Position numbers and translations under genes: made by a program. This document shows positions 33,357 through 45,239 of a stretch of DNA of 56,000 nt, piece by piece. The first letter of the stretch is position 1; each line of letters begins with the position of its first letter. The notes beneath the pieces are model-generated. The model saw only the letters and a list, made by a program, of their open reading frames with translations, searched no databases and was not told where the DNA came from. The DNA comes from Adiantum capillus-veneris (Eukaryota > Streptophyta > Polypodiopsida > Polypodiales > Pteridaceae): assembly GCA_014529385.2 (NCBI GenBank), contig CM043954.1, positions 98,854,747 to 98,910,746 of the forward strand. Direction: 5' to 3'.

Positions 33357-34480
33357 TTGCAAGAACAACAAAAAGCTTCAATAACAACAAAAGTAACAGT
33401 CTAAGAAGCATTTCAAATCCATGCAAAAAAGAAACAACCAACCATAGAAAAAAAAGGTAAAGCTAAACCAAATAGTAAAGCAGATTAACTTTGCAAGTTA
33501 ACTTTTCCTTCAACGGGTCTCCATCAAAATTCCTACACAACCTCTACATCAAAAGCCCAACCATTGACAATGCAATTGAAATTTTTCAAAAAAAGTTTTA
33601 TCAACCAAAGTTTCCACCTCCAAAGAAAACTAAAAGGTATCAACCAAGTATTGGTATCCAAAGAGCACATCAAAGTAAAAGATTCAGTTTGGATACACAA
33701 ATCACAAGTTCAACCTCAAGAACCAAAGGTAATAGGATGGGTAGTATCAAATAAGTCAATCACTGCTCAAATCTACTTTCAAACAAACACTAATGTTTGG
33801 GCCAATGTTGAGGGCGAGCTTTTTGAAATGGAGCCTCTAAACCCAAACCAATGGGCCTACCCTCACAAAATGTTCGTAAAGAGGTACGCACACTACTTGG
33901 GGCACCACCTTTTTTTGGGAGTGGAGAAGGAAACCAATCAAAATGACACTTGCACTCACCCACTCAAGCAACACACTTTGAAAACCCCCTTACTCTATAT
34001 ACACTTTAGACATTTGAACACCATCAATGATTATGCAACCCAATGCCGTGCATCAAAATGAAATATGCAATTTGCGGAATAGCATTCACCTTCTCCCCAT
34101 AAGAATACCCATAATACATCCAAACTCTTCCTCTCTCAAGCACTCATAAAAAAAATCATGCTCACAAGACTTGCCTCTCAAACACACAAGAGAATCGCTT
34201 ACATCAAACTAACACACTTTGCATAGAGAGCTCATCTCCATCTATGCAATGCCGTGACACAAATAAAATCACCATGAGAGGTAGCTACATGCATATGTAA
34301 TGAAGCAAAAGAGAGTTATAGTGAGAAATTTCTTTAGACCAATTGAATAAGTGTGGAGAAACAAACCAATGGTAAATTGAGAATAGAACACTTACTTGAT
34401 TTCTCGCACACCTTTTAAGGGGAGAACCGACGCTTGCTAACCATCACGAATTGCGACACTTGAAAGTTTTGAAGATGATT
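33357..34480 (+). other. Degenerate retroelement-like sequence
   Basis: A 165-codon ORF (33564-34061) contains DSVWIHKSQVQPQEPKVIGW and GELFEMEPLNPNQWAYPHKM. These may be the trailing part of the same retroelement polyprotein, but no domain is recognised. The rest shows nothing definable. Confidence 0.3.
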
Positions 34481-34740
34481 TCATGATCATTAACATAACC
34501 ATGAGAGAGATCATGATGTATTTACAAGTTATTGAGGTGCTACAAATGATTTATTGGGTTGATGGAGTAAGAGATTGTAGAATGGAAAGAGTGGAGAATA
34601 GAGTTGCACTTCCTCCAAAGAGGAAGGTTAGGAGGGAGGATGTGAAAGAGAGAGAGTTGGGGTTTTCTCTACTATTGATCAAGAAACAACATGAAGTTGA
34701 AAATATAGGTGTGTGTGTGTCCTTGAGTCTCTCCAAGGGG

Positions 34741-34753
34741 GGCTATTTATAGT
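34741..34753 (-). promoter_or_regulatory. Strong TATA-box match on the minus strand
   Basis: The minus strand reads AACTATAAATAGCCCCCC, close to the plant TATA consensus with a GC-rich downstream flank. The 250 nt downstream lack a recognisable gene, so this may be the core promoter of a decayed LTR. Confidence 0.3.
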
Positions 34754-36027
34754 TGTGTAGGAGTGGGATTATGCTACACTTAATTAGAGTAAGTGATTAG
34801 ACCTAATTAAGTGTCCTTTGACCACTCATTGAATATTGGACATAAAAGGGACTATTTATTCACCAAAAATATCATTTTAGACCGTGAAGGCTCCATAGGG
34901 GTGCATAATGTAGGTGGGCCCCACCATGAGGCCCTACGGGTGGCTCCTGCGGGGTATCTCAACTTGTCTGTCTTGGCATTTAGAAAGCATCTTTAGGTTG
35001 GTCCCATCACATGCAAGTGACCTTGAACACTCATTGCTCTTCTAGAAGATGAGTAGGAAAAAAAAAAGATCTCACTCTCTTGATTTACTTGATTTACAGT
35101 TCCCTTTTGCTGCGAATCTGACAGATTTACACTATTTTGACCATAACTTTTTACCTGTAGCTCGGAATGACATGCTTCAAAAGGCAAAATTGACCTTCTC
35201 AACATGTTTGATATGAATTTGGACTATTCTTCACGCCCATGCACCAAGGAATTCGGTTTGGAAGGTCCACACTAGGCTAGGGAACCTTTTGCTTCAAAGT
35301 CTTCTTGTATTGGCCCTTTGCTTGTATGCATCCAAGGGGAATCATGCTTTTTCAAAAGGCTATGATGCTTAAACAAATAGAGGAGGGCCCAATATTATTT
35401 GCTTGTGAAAAGAATATACAATTGGAGTCTTTTTGAAAGGAGAGAAACTATATGTATATTCTTAAGAGATATTGGGCCACCTATGTAGGGGGCATAGAAG
35501 ACTTGTAGAGAGGGACCATAATCTTTGGTAAAGACAAGTGGAGAGTTGATTTCCATGGGAATTTATCTATAAGGGGTGGAAGATGGATATATTATTTTTC
35601 TACTACTAATTCACAAGAGGTAAGAAAGTTTGGGGGTATATAGTTGGTTATTGTATGCTTACTTTTATTTACAAAGCAAAAAGAAAAGGGTGGTAATATA
35701 AATATATGACTAAGGTGACATTCTTGGGAAGAGTACAATGTATGTGTCGCCACAAAGGTTAAACAAAGAGAGGAAATTGACTCTAGATAACTTAATAGCG
35801 TAGAAAAATATATACACATATGAGGAAGAGGACGTTGAGTAGGCTGAGAAATGTTGCAAAAAGATGGCTACCATTTTATGCCACTCAATGTAATAGCTTG
35901 GACCTACTTACCTCAAGAAAAAATCTCTACAAAGGGAAAGATGCGCTATCAACAAAAGACAAACATCTCAATCACAAGAAAGAACAATTATAAAAGGCAA
36001 AAGAAAAGACCTTCAAAGAAATAAGTA
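34754..36027. other. Unannotated sequence
   Basis: No gene or repeat terminus recognised. It includes a GC-rich island at about 34890-34960 (GTGGGCCCCACC) in otherwise AT-rich DNA. Confidence 0.35.
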
Positions 36028-36428
36028 ATGCGACAAGTATGGGTACCAAAGTCAAACTTCTACCAAGTTACCCAACAAAGACATGTGAAACAACATATGA
36101 TCCCAATCAAGCTACTCGAAGCACAAGGATTTTATGAAGGTAACAATCAAATATAGTTGCCAAAACTAGTAGCTCAACCTGGAACAACTAAGATCAGTCA
36201 TGTAGCACAAGGCTCTACCCAAAGGCGCTTAAGCAATCACAATTGAGCCAACAGAAGCGAATCACAATGAAGGGTGATACAATCTCCAGATGGATACCTC
36301 GTCTCCTACTACAAAAGCAAGGTTTTTACAATGGTAATAATCAGAAATGATACCAAACCTAATGTTCATCAAGTCACATGGAGACCAACAACAAGGTGGG
36401 TTCCAAAATTGCTATTGGAAACTTAACC
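36028..36428 (+). pseudogene. Degenerate ORF with repeated W-[VI]-P-K-x-LL motif
   Basis: The plus strand gives MRQVWVPKSNFYQ at 36028, IPIKLLEAQGFYEGNNQ near 36100, RWIPRLLLQKQGFYNGNNQK at 36288-36347 and TTRWVPKLLLET near 36390. The shared unit is W-V-P-K, a two- to three-Leu stretch, AQGFYxGNNQ and then W-x-P-K. In at least two places a stop stands where Trp recurs in other units. It is probably a repeat-containing retroelement Gag or accessory protein. I cannot name it. Confidence 0.45.
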
Positions 36429-37927
36429 ACAGATAACCCATAAACATCAAAAATCGCTTCTCATGGGAGATAAAGCAAAGGCTCAATCAATTCCTATTAA
36501 TGTTGTAGAGCCTGTTTCACAAAGCAGTATCAATATATGACAAACAAACCAAGAGGAGGAGAAGTATGCGAACCTATTGGAAAATATGGTGGCATCCAAA
36601 GACCAAACCAATGAAAGAGGCCTAGATCTCAAGGACCTATGGAAATGGGTTTTTGGCCTTGAACAAGTACATCCAAGTCGCCATAAAAAATACATGGCAT
36701 AAAAGTTAGACTCGGGTAACTAAGCCATTAAATGAATGAGGCATTAGTCCCAAATCTGTAAGTAATATTCTCTGTGGTCTAGGAGTCTTAGCTATTCTAG
36801 GTAGCGCTCTAGTTGGAAGAGTTGAGCATATTTACATTGTGTCATTCATGCTAGTATAAGTGAGCATAAGAGTCCAAGTCTATGTATTTTAAGTCAAGTG
36901 ACGTGAAGGAGAAAGTCCAAAAGACATCACTCACTAAGAACAATGAGGTATGAGTGGAGAAGCATCTACATCAAAAACCCTTTTTGGAAACATGAAAGCT
37001 ATTGCAACAACCTTTGATGTGACATGTGCTACATTTGTTCCTTGAAGTACCCATCAACTCCATCTTTCACAATGCATGCTTTTGTTTAACAAATTTCTTG
37101 TATTATGCATCTAGCCCAATAATTGACACTTGCATTAGAAACTCTTCCTTTATTTCTCCCAAGCACTCAACTTGCATGAACATGTACTTAAAGTCCAATT
37201 GCTCAACTCCAATAAGAGTGTATACCAAAGACATTTTTCTTCCATCGGTTTTGTTTTCCTCTTTGGTCATCTAGGTTTTAGACCTTGATCTAGAAACATT
37301 CCTACTATCCTCTTGTATATATTCCTTCTACATCAAATACCCGTATTAAGCAAATTGCTACCCATATCAATCATCAAAGAATTAGAGCAATAACCTTCAG
37401 ATCTCCACATGCTTGTCAAGAGCAACTCTTATCTTCAAGGAAAACAACAAAGCTCCATTAAACAATGGCAAGTCAAAGAATGGCATGCAAAAACAACTGA
37501 CAAAAGCAATGACAAATTCAATAAGAGAGCTATCAACAACAATCATAAGGAGCTCACAGAGTGCTTCAAAGTTGGTGAAATATTACAAAGGACTTGCATT
37601 GCAGTGGAACCTAAGGGCAAGATCCATCATAAAGTCAACTACCCAAAGAGGCTCAATTCCCTAAAAAGGCAGGCAACACCAATAGCCATCTTTACTGCCC
37701 AAAGTGGCACAAAAAGGAGAATGGACAACAAAATGCAAAATTGCCTCAACAAGAGAAGCCCACCTCATGTATCAGCCAGAACGTAAGATATGTAAGGTGC
37801 TCAAGGAAGGGGGAGTATCATCGTGACTAGAAAGCAATTTAAAAGCCAAAGACCAGCCTTAAAAGCATACCTAAAGACAACCCTAATGACCAGATTGCAC
37901 ATGATTGCGTCAAGGGATGACACGAGC
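36429..37927 (+). other. Probable 3' internal region of a plus-strand retroelement
   Basis: Contains a basic, Asn/Lys/Gln-rich 125-codon ORF at 37409-37786 with no recognised domain. It precedes a polypurine tract, so it is likely the untranslated or decayed tail of an LTR element. Confidence 0.35.
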
Positions 37928-37940
37928 TAGGAAGGGGGGA
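37928..37940 (+). other. Candidate polypurine tract
   Basis: AGGAAGGGGGGAG lies immediately before TGTTTGGCCATTTT, the usual PPT/3'-LTR arrangement for a plus-strand element. Confidence 0.5.
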
Positions 37941-38900
37941 GTGTTTGGCCATTTTAGTATATGGGCACCCACTTAGTTGGACACCAAATTTTAAATATAT
38001 TTGTACTTTATTATTTTTCTGAGCTAGTGTAGCTATATTATGTGTCAATCGTGATTTCAAAGTAACAGGTCTATTCTATGAGTTGTAAATCTTTCATGAT
38101 ATTTGTAAAGGCCCATGTGAGCTTGGCCATTGGCCATCTAGAAAGCCCTAGGTATAAAATATAATAACCTTAGTATGGAAGGAGGCTTATCTTTGAAAAA
38201 GGAGCTCTATGTATATGCATTCAACCCCTAGGTATAAAATATAATAACCTTAGTATGGAAGGAGGCTTATCTTTGAAAAAGGAGCTCTATGTATATGTAG
38301 TCGACTTTTCTAATGATTGGCTTTTCTAATGATTGGCTAATCCTATTTTGATTCCCAAACTTGCATTGTGTTCCTTCTCTCTTGTAGCTTTATTTGAATG
38401 TAAGCATTTTCAACTCTCTTGAAGTTTGTCGCAAAGTGTTTCTCGGCTTTATCTTTAGGTTTGGGTGCTTAAAACTCTATTTTATGTCGTTTTGATGATA
38501 GGAGAGTGATATTAGACCTTAAAATGACCAGTTTGAATGCTTCTATTCCGGTTTTTATGACCTACTTTCATGATGGATCGTGATTTTTGTACCTTGTCAG
38601 ATTGTGACCTAGTATAACTTCCCCTAAAGTTTCGTGGCTATTCGAGTTCGTTTAGTCAATGAAAACACGTGATGACTGGAAGCGGCGAGATAGGATATAT
38701 GCAAATTTTTTTATCATTAAGGTGATGATTAGCTTTTAGAGACCTATTACATTGCTTGTTAGGTTCACTTCTTGAGGACTGGCATCCTCAAAGAGTCATT
38801 GTGCCCCATCCAAGTCACTTCCTTGAGTATTGATTTGAGTATGCTAGTGCTAGATAGCTATGCTATAACGTCCGTTGCGGGGACTCGCTAACACAAGACA
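37941..38900 (+). repeat. Candidate 3' LTR following the polypurine tract (outer end uncertain)
   Basis: Starts TGTTTGGCC after the PPT and includes TATA-like GGTATAAAATATAATAAC. No second LTR copy is in the window, so the right limit near 38900 is only a guess. Confidence 0.35.
38146..38298 (+). repeat. 80-bp tandem duplication containing a TATA-like box
   Basis: CCCTAGGTATAAAATATAAT starts copies at 38146 and 38226. Both run to GGAGCTCTATGTATATG. A 16-bp direct repeat (CTTTTCTAATGATTGG) follows at 38305 and 38321. Confidence 0.93.
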
Positions 38901-40430
<1,530 letters not shown>

Positions 40431-40457
40431 GGGGGGGGGGGGGGGGGGGGGGGGGGG

Positions 40458-40497
<40 letters not shown>
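40431..40497. repeat. G29 homopolymer followed by (GA)n
   Basis: 29 consecutive G (40431-40459), then about 18 GA units. The Ser/Leu/Pro ORF on the minus strand is an artefact. Confidence 0.95.
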
Positions 40498-40500
<3 letters not shown>

Positions 40501-41141
40501 AATACATGCTACATGAGACATAGTTTAATGTTGGGGGTGGATGGAACAACAAGTAGAAGACGATGAACTCAAAACTGATGCATCTTTTCGTGTTGCAATT
40601 GGACACGGTAGTATGATTTGTTGTTGGTTGCATAACCTAATGGTGGTGTTAAGTATGGGGCACCCATGCCTCAAAAAGACAAAAGCATTTGCTCAATAGT
40701 ACCACCTTGCTTAACGAGTGCCAACTACTCTATCACAATCACCCACACTAGGCCTCTATCACCCTGGGGTACATGGAGTCATGGACTCTTTTGCTTTGGT
40801 GGGTAGCTCATTATGTTCCCATTACACTAGGCCTAATAACAAAATAAAATACATAACTTTCAGCAAGTTTTGTTTAGCCATTGGTTGAGTGTTTGGACTT
40901 CATGTTGAGGCTAGAGTTCAGTGCCTATATCATGTTAGCGAGTCATTTTTTAAAAGTTGATTGAGTCCTCGACAAGATAGACAAGGGGTTAAGGCTGACC
41001 ACTTGATTGCTTGTTTAGTTTGGTATCCACCTTTTTGTGAAAAAATAGGTGCTTACCATCTTAGAGTGGGCTGTAGTGTGACACATACCTACTAGGATGC
41101 CTCTGTAATGCCCCTCTTAAAAGAAATAGTAAGAGCCCCCC

Positions 41142-41142
<1 letters not shown>
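40498..41142. other. Unannotated sequence
   Basis: No supportable feature. Confidence 0.4.
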
Positions 41143-41186
<44 letters not shown>

Positions 41187-41192
41187 AAAAAA
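41143..41192. repeat. C34 run followed by A16
   Basis: 34 consecutive C (41143-41176) then 16 A (41177-41192). Lengths of such runs are error-prone in assemblies. Confidence 0.95.
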
Positions 41193-41352
41193 CCCTCTAA
41201 AGGTGCTTTTGGAGGGCCCTCTTTGCTTTGACAATGTGTCCCATACTTCATGATGAGAAGGAGCAATTGATTAATAGATAATTGTGCTCTTAGCCATCCC
41301 CCACCTCTTCAAAATGCCTTTTACATAGGCTACAAGCTAGCAAAAAGGGCCT

Positions 41353-41368
41353 TCTATACTATATAAAA
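41353..41368 (+). other. Candidate Helitron 5' terminus
   Basis: TCTATACTATATAAAA, followed by GAGGCCATCCATGTGTCAC about 40 bp on, has the TC start and ACTATATAAA context seen at many plant Helitron 5' ends. The preceding base is T rather than the usual A. No rolling-circle transposase is present. Confidence 0.5.
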
Positions 41369-41793
41369 TTGAACTTAAAATTTTGAAGGAAGGAGAGGCC
41401 ATCCATGTGTCACTCTCTCCTTAGTTTCAAGAACCTTAAGAAACATTTTGTTTGAAATGTAAAAATGCAAGGTAAGTTGGAAGTCATTTGGTTTAAAATG
41501 TAAAAACTAATAGTAAGTAGCAAGTACTATGATGGTAGAAAATGAAAAGACTTAGTTTTGACTTCTCATTTCTGTCAAAAAGTCATAATATGTAGTACTA
41601 TATTTATATATATTTATATTATTTAAACTCTTTAGCAAGGCCATGGGGTTTTACTCACGCCTTCAATTTTGAAGGATGATTACTTTTGTTTTTGTAAAGG
41701 GTGACTCTACTTAGTAGCTTGAGAAAATAACGAGCAACGAGTTGTGCCATGCATTGATAAGTTGATCCACCTCGAACGTGCACGTGTGAGACT

Positions 41794-41795
<2 letters not shown>

Positions 41796-41846
<51 letters not shown>

Positions 41847-41955
41847 GGCACATCGCAGGTCTGAGACAGAGAGATCAGGTTTCCTTTTCTACAGCACCGT
41901 CATGTGTGTTGTAGGTGAGAGAGAGAGAGAGAGACGTCTTTGTTATTTGTTGCAG

Positions 41956-42050
<95 letters not shown>
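41796..42050. repeat. GA and GT microsatellite cluster
   Basis: GA at about 41796-41842 and 41918-41933, GT at 41960-41994, GA at 41998-42049. ORFs across it are artefacts. Confidence 0.95.
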
Positions 42051-42051
<1 letters not shown>

Positions 42052-42558
42052 AATCCCATTTAGTCTTGCTGAGGAGTGTGTGTGTCTATTTTTGTTCGAA
42101 AGAGCGAGAGAGTGCCATTGATTGGCCTTGGTGCTTGACAGAGAATACGCCCTTGCCCTCCCTCCCCCCCCCCCAAAAAAAAACTTAATTGCATGTGTTG
42201 TAGTGCTCACGACAACGGCCGGGCAAGGCGGGTCTTCGATTTAGTGTTTGGGAAAAATGTGTCTCAGCTTAATATCATGCCGTTTTCAATTTCAAAAATT
42301 CGGGTTGAGGGAAGGGGAAAAGAAAAAATTCCACCCCAAAAAAGAGAATAATAGTGTAAAAACCTGCAAAATAAACTTAATTTTCTAAATTTCCCCTTGG
42401 AAAATTAAAGGAAAGCAATTTTGTATGTTTGAAAAAATGGTTTTTCTAGAATGCTGATGTGATTGCATTGGAGGATGATCATTGCCAGTCGAGGGTATTG
42501 GCCTTGGTCTTGGAGTGGACAATCCTTTGCTTATTTGGATCCTCCTTGGTGTCGCATG
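42051..42558. other. Unannotated sequence left of element E
   Basis: No gene recognised. The last five bases (GCATG, 42554-42558) are the left copy of the element E target duplication. Confidence 0.5.
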
Positions 42559-42868
42559 TGTTAGGAATTGGATCGTGTAGCTATGGTGGATGAAAGAGAA
42601 ACATGGTGCAAGTGTGTGTAAGTAAGGTTATCACTCAAGTGAATTAGGCTCCAAGATAGAATTAGCTTGGACTCATAAACACAATCTTGAGTATTGACTT
42701 AGCTTAGCACAAGCTCACCATAGACAAGCATGTAGTGCAAAATGAGTTGTTGTTTATTGATTCAAGAAATGAGCTTTAAGTAGCTCTACAGCCTTGCTCC
42801 ACAGTATGTGGGATAAATCCACTCTCCTCTCCTTGACTCACACCTTAGGACAAAGCTCACACTTTACA
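42559..42868 (-). repeat. Element E 3' LTR (310 bp)
   Basis: Plus-strand limits TGTTAGGAATTGG and CACACTTTACA. It is nearly identical to the other LTR apart from short indels, such as a GAGTGTGT difference. The close match suggests a younger insertion than element B. Confidence 0.93.
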
Positions 42869-42879
42869 ATCCTCCCCTT
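42869..42879 (-). other. Element E polypurine tract
   Basis: The minus strand reads AAGGGGAGGAT immediately before the LTR start TGTAAAG. Confidence 0.75.
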
Positions 42880-42914
42880 GAGGTTTGGACTAAGACAAGA
42901 TACTGAAGATGCAT

Positions 42915-43085
42915 GATCCACACAGGCTAACAAAATCCACATAGGATGGTGATATCCACACAGGAAAATAAAGTCCACGAAGGATGGTGATATCCACAAA
43001 GGATGGTAAGAATCCACACAAGAAAAATCCACAAAGAATGGTGATGTCCACACAGGATGATAAGCCGGTATCCACACAGGAAAAA
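42915..43085. repeat. Degenerate minisatellite between gag and PPT of element E
   Basis: Repeated TCCACACAGGATGGTGATA-type units of variable length (about 18-35 bp) run through the short region between the gag stop (43117) and the PPT. On the minus strand they form spurious ORFs. Confidence 0.85.
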
Positions 43086-43116
43086 GTCCTCTCCTACAAG
43101 TAGAGAGTCTGCATCT

Positions 43117-43258
43117 TCAAAATGGGTCTTCCCAAACGTTGCCTTCGTCTTCGTCCTTTTTGTCTTCTACTATGTGAGCTGATCCTCTGTTAGGTCTCTT
43201 GCCTTCGTTGCTTCTGTTGTTGCTTTTACTGCTGTTTCTTTCTCCACTGCTACTGCCT
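43117..43258 (-). pseudogene. Element E Gag, C-terminal part (displaced by the CACTA element)
   Basis: Continues the gag frame that stops at 50651. After one CCA target copy is removed, it reads on in frame into a Gly/Ser/Asn-rich tail (GSSSGERNSSKSNNRSN) and ends EDEGNVWEDPF with a TGA at 43117-43119. There is no protease sequence after it. Confidence 0.85.
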
Positions 43259-43261
43259 CCA

Positions 43262-43390
43262 CACTACAATAAAAAAACGTGTTATCGACGCAGATATCGA
43301 CGCGGCCCATCGCTATGCGCGTCGCTGTGAAACCAGTCGCTATTAGCGACGCGCATAGCGACGACCATAGCAGAAATTTTTTTTCTTGGG
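43262..43390. repeat. CACTA left terminus and subterminal repeats
   Basis: TIR CACTACAA, then GATATCGACGCGG and several direct and inverted TCGCTATGCGCGTCGC / GCGACGCGCATAGCGACG motifs within about 110 bp. In characterised CACTA elements such iterated subterminal motifs bind the TNPA-type protein. Confidence 0.88.
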
Positions 43391-43468
43391 CAGAGGGCAG
43401 GTAGCCTGGCCTATGCCCAGTTAAAAGATGGACACAGCCACAGCCAGACTTCCTGCCCTCTGTCCAAG
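43385..43468. repeat. 17-bp inverted repeat (stem-loop)
   Basis: CTTGGGCAGAGGGCAGG (43385-43401) pairs with CCTGCCCTCTGTCCAAG (43452-43468), with one mismatch and a ~50-nt loop. It lies just inside the CACTA subterminal repeats. Confidence 0.85.
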
Positions 43469-43639
43469 AAAGCGAGCAGTACCAAAATATCAACCATGCT
43501 CCCGCGCGCAGAAATTTCGGCAGAGTTCCCTTTGTTTTTACATAAACTTTAAAAAAAAAACCATATCATGTATATGCCTCCTACATGCTATCCATGTAGG
43601 ATCTCACATGAGATTTAAGGCCAATGAAAGACAACCGTA

Positions 43640-43860
43640 CCAACTGAAAAGCATAGCCATAACTTAAAAGCATAACCATAACTTAAAAGCATAACCATAA
43701 CTTAAAAACATAACCATAACGAACCATAACCATAACTTAAAAGCATAACCATAACTTAAAACCATAACCGGCTATAACCACTTTGATCAAAACCATAATG
43801 CAGATAACCATAACCATAAACAAAATCAACAATAACCATAAGCATAACCAAAAAGAGAAA
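43640..43860. repeat. Tandem AACTTAAAAGCATAACCAT-type repeat
   Basis: A 19-bp unit (CATAACTTAAAAGCATAACC) is repeated several times and decays into CATAACCATAACC-like units up to about 43905. Confidence 0.9.
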
Positions 43861-44122
43861 CAATAACTGTCTATACAATGACAATGACAATAATCATAAC
43901 CATAAGGGAAACAATAACTGTCTGAACACTAACTGTTTGTACAAAAAAGAGACACAGAAGCGTGTATGTGTCTCACAAAGCATATAGATGAAATCTGGTC
44001 CACTAATGACTAGGCGTCGCAACCTGCACATAGGACAACTCACAAAATTAGTATTGATATTACTTCAGATATACTGACTTAATTAAATCAACTCACACAT
44101 ATTAACGTCTCACCTCAAGTGA

Positions 44123-45239
44123 TCAGCGAGACTGTAAGGCCTCCCAGTCTACAGGCTCTCCTGAAGATTCAAGATCATTCAGTACTTCATAGATACCTCT
44201 GCGATATCCATCTGACTCCTCTTCGTGTGATGGAGCTCGATGCATCGCAAGATTCTGCATTTATACAAAAATCAAAGTAATAAGAATACATGATTCATCG
44301 CGTTTTAAAAAACTCCATAGTTAAGATTGGATTAGAAACTCACAAACTCATAGCGAAAGGTGTCGAAGCCTCCGCTGCCAAGATGAGATGTCCCCCTAGT
44401 CATCTGTCGTACCTGCGCGGCCTCACGCTGCTGTCTAAACCGCGTGGCCGCTGTCCGCTCATCCTCCGTGATCTGCAGCCACGTCTCGTGTGGGATGCCC
44501 GAAGGCTTCGGCGAGCCGGTCCTGAAAGCCTTCCGAGCTGTCCCGTGCAACACCCTTGATCCACCGCGCCGAAACAACGGAAGAACCCGGAGCAGGCTGG
44601 TACTCTCTCATGATGGTCTCCACTATGTAAGTGACTTTTTCCTTTTCTTGCTGATCCCAAGACGTCAGAATGTTGGTCAAAAACTGTAGCTCCACGAGCT
44701 GGCGAATCCGCTGCCGCATCTCAGTCCCGACTCTATCCATGTGAATAGAATCATCTCCCCGTACAGTATAGAGCTTGGAGACACTAGGATCGTGTGCCCC
44801 CCAAGATGTCTGAGGTGTGCCAAGAGGTGTGTTGAGAGGTGTGCCTGGGTAAGACGGGGGTCGTGAGCGAGGAGGGCGAAGCATCTGTGGACCCTCCTCC
44901 ACAGCAACAACCACCTCCACCTCCACCTGACGATCGCCGAGATCGGCGAGTGCACCTGTGCTGCGGAGATGAGGACGTACTCGCCTCTGCCCCACCCCTA
45001 GGTGTTGAAGCGGCCGTGATGGGAGAAGAAGGCGTCGTACCCATAGGCGTCCTGAACCCCGTAGGCGTCCCCCCCCTAGGCGTCGGACCCGTGGGTGTGA
45101 AGCCCGGAGGCGTAGTACCCGTGCCTCTGGCTACCCAGTACTGAGAAGCCTCTTCCACCTGAGCAGGCGTCATCCGTGTAACAAAGCCCATGAATGCATC
45201 TGCACTCATGGAAGCGGGATCTGGAATCTCGTCTGCCAT
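44123..45239 (-). pseudogene. CACTA second gene (TNPA/Ptta-like), frameshifted
   Basis: Start at 45239 (MADEIPDPASMSADAFMGFV). A Pro/Thr/Gly repeat (TPTGPTPRGGTPTG, residues about 45-75) is followed by Arg/Ser- and Gly-rich sequence. In the next frame (44995-44459) comes RTEMRQRIRQLVELQFLTN-type sequence, with WDQQEKEKVTYIVETIMREY and SARWIKGVARDSSEGFQDRL, resembling plant Ptta/En-Spm proteins (PF03004-like). In the third frame (44577-44344) is ETWLQITEDERTAATRFRQQ. Two frame changes therefore break it. An 89-bp intron (44255-44343, GTGAGT...TGCAG) leads to a last exon (44123-44254) ending EPVDWEALQSR. Such proteins bind subterminal repeats. Confidence 0.75.

Noticed and set aside
34893-34935. 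GGTGGGCCCCACC motif as a TCP-type promoter element
   Set aside because: Single imperfect palindrome with no gene start nearby.
43428-43667. 79-codon plus-strand ORF near the CACTA left end
   Set aside because: Spans the subterminal stem-loop and noncoding DNA; no homology pattern.
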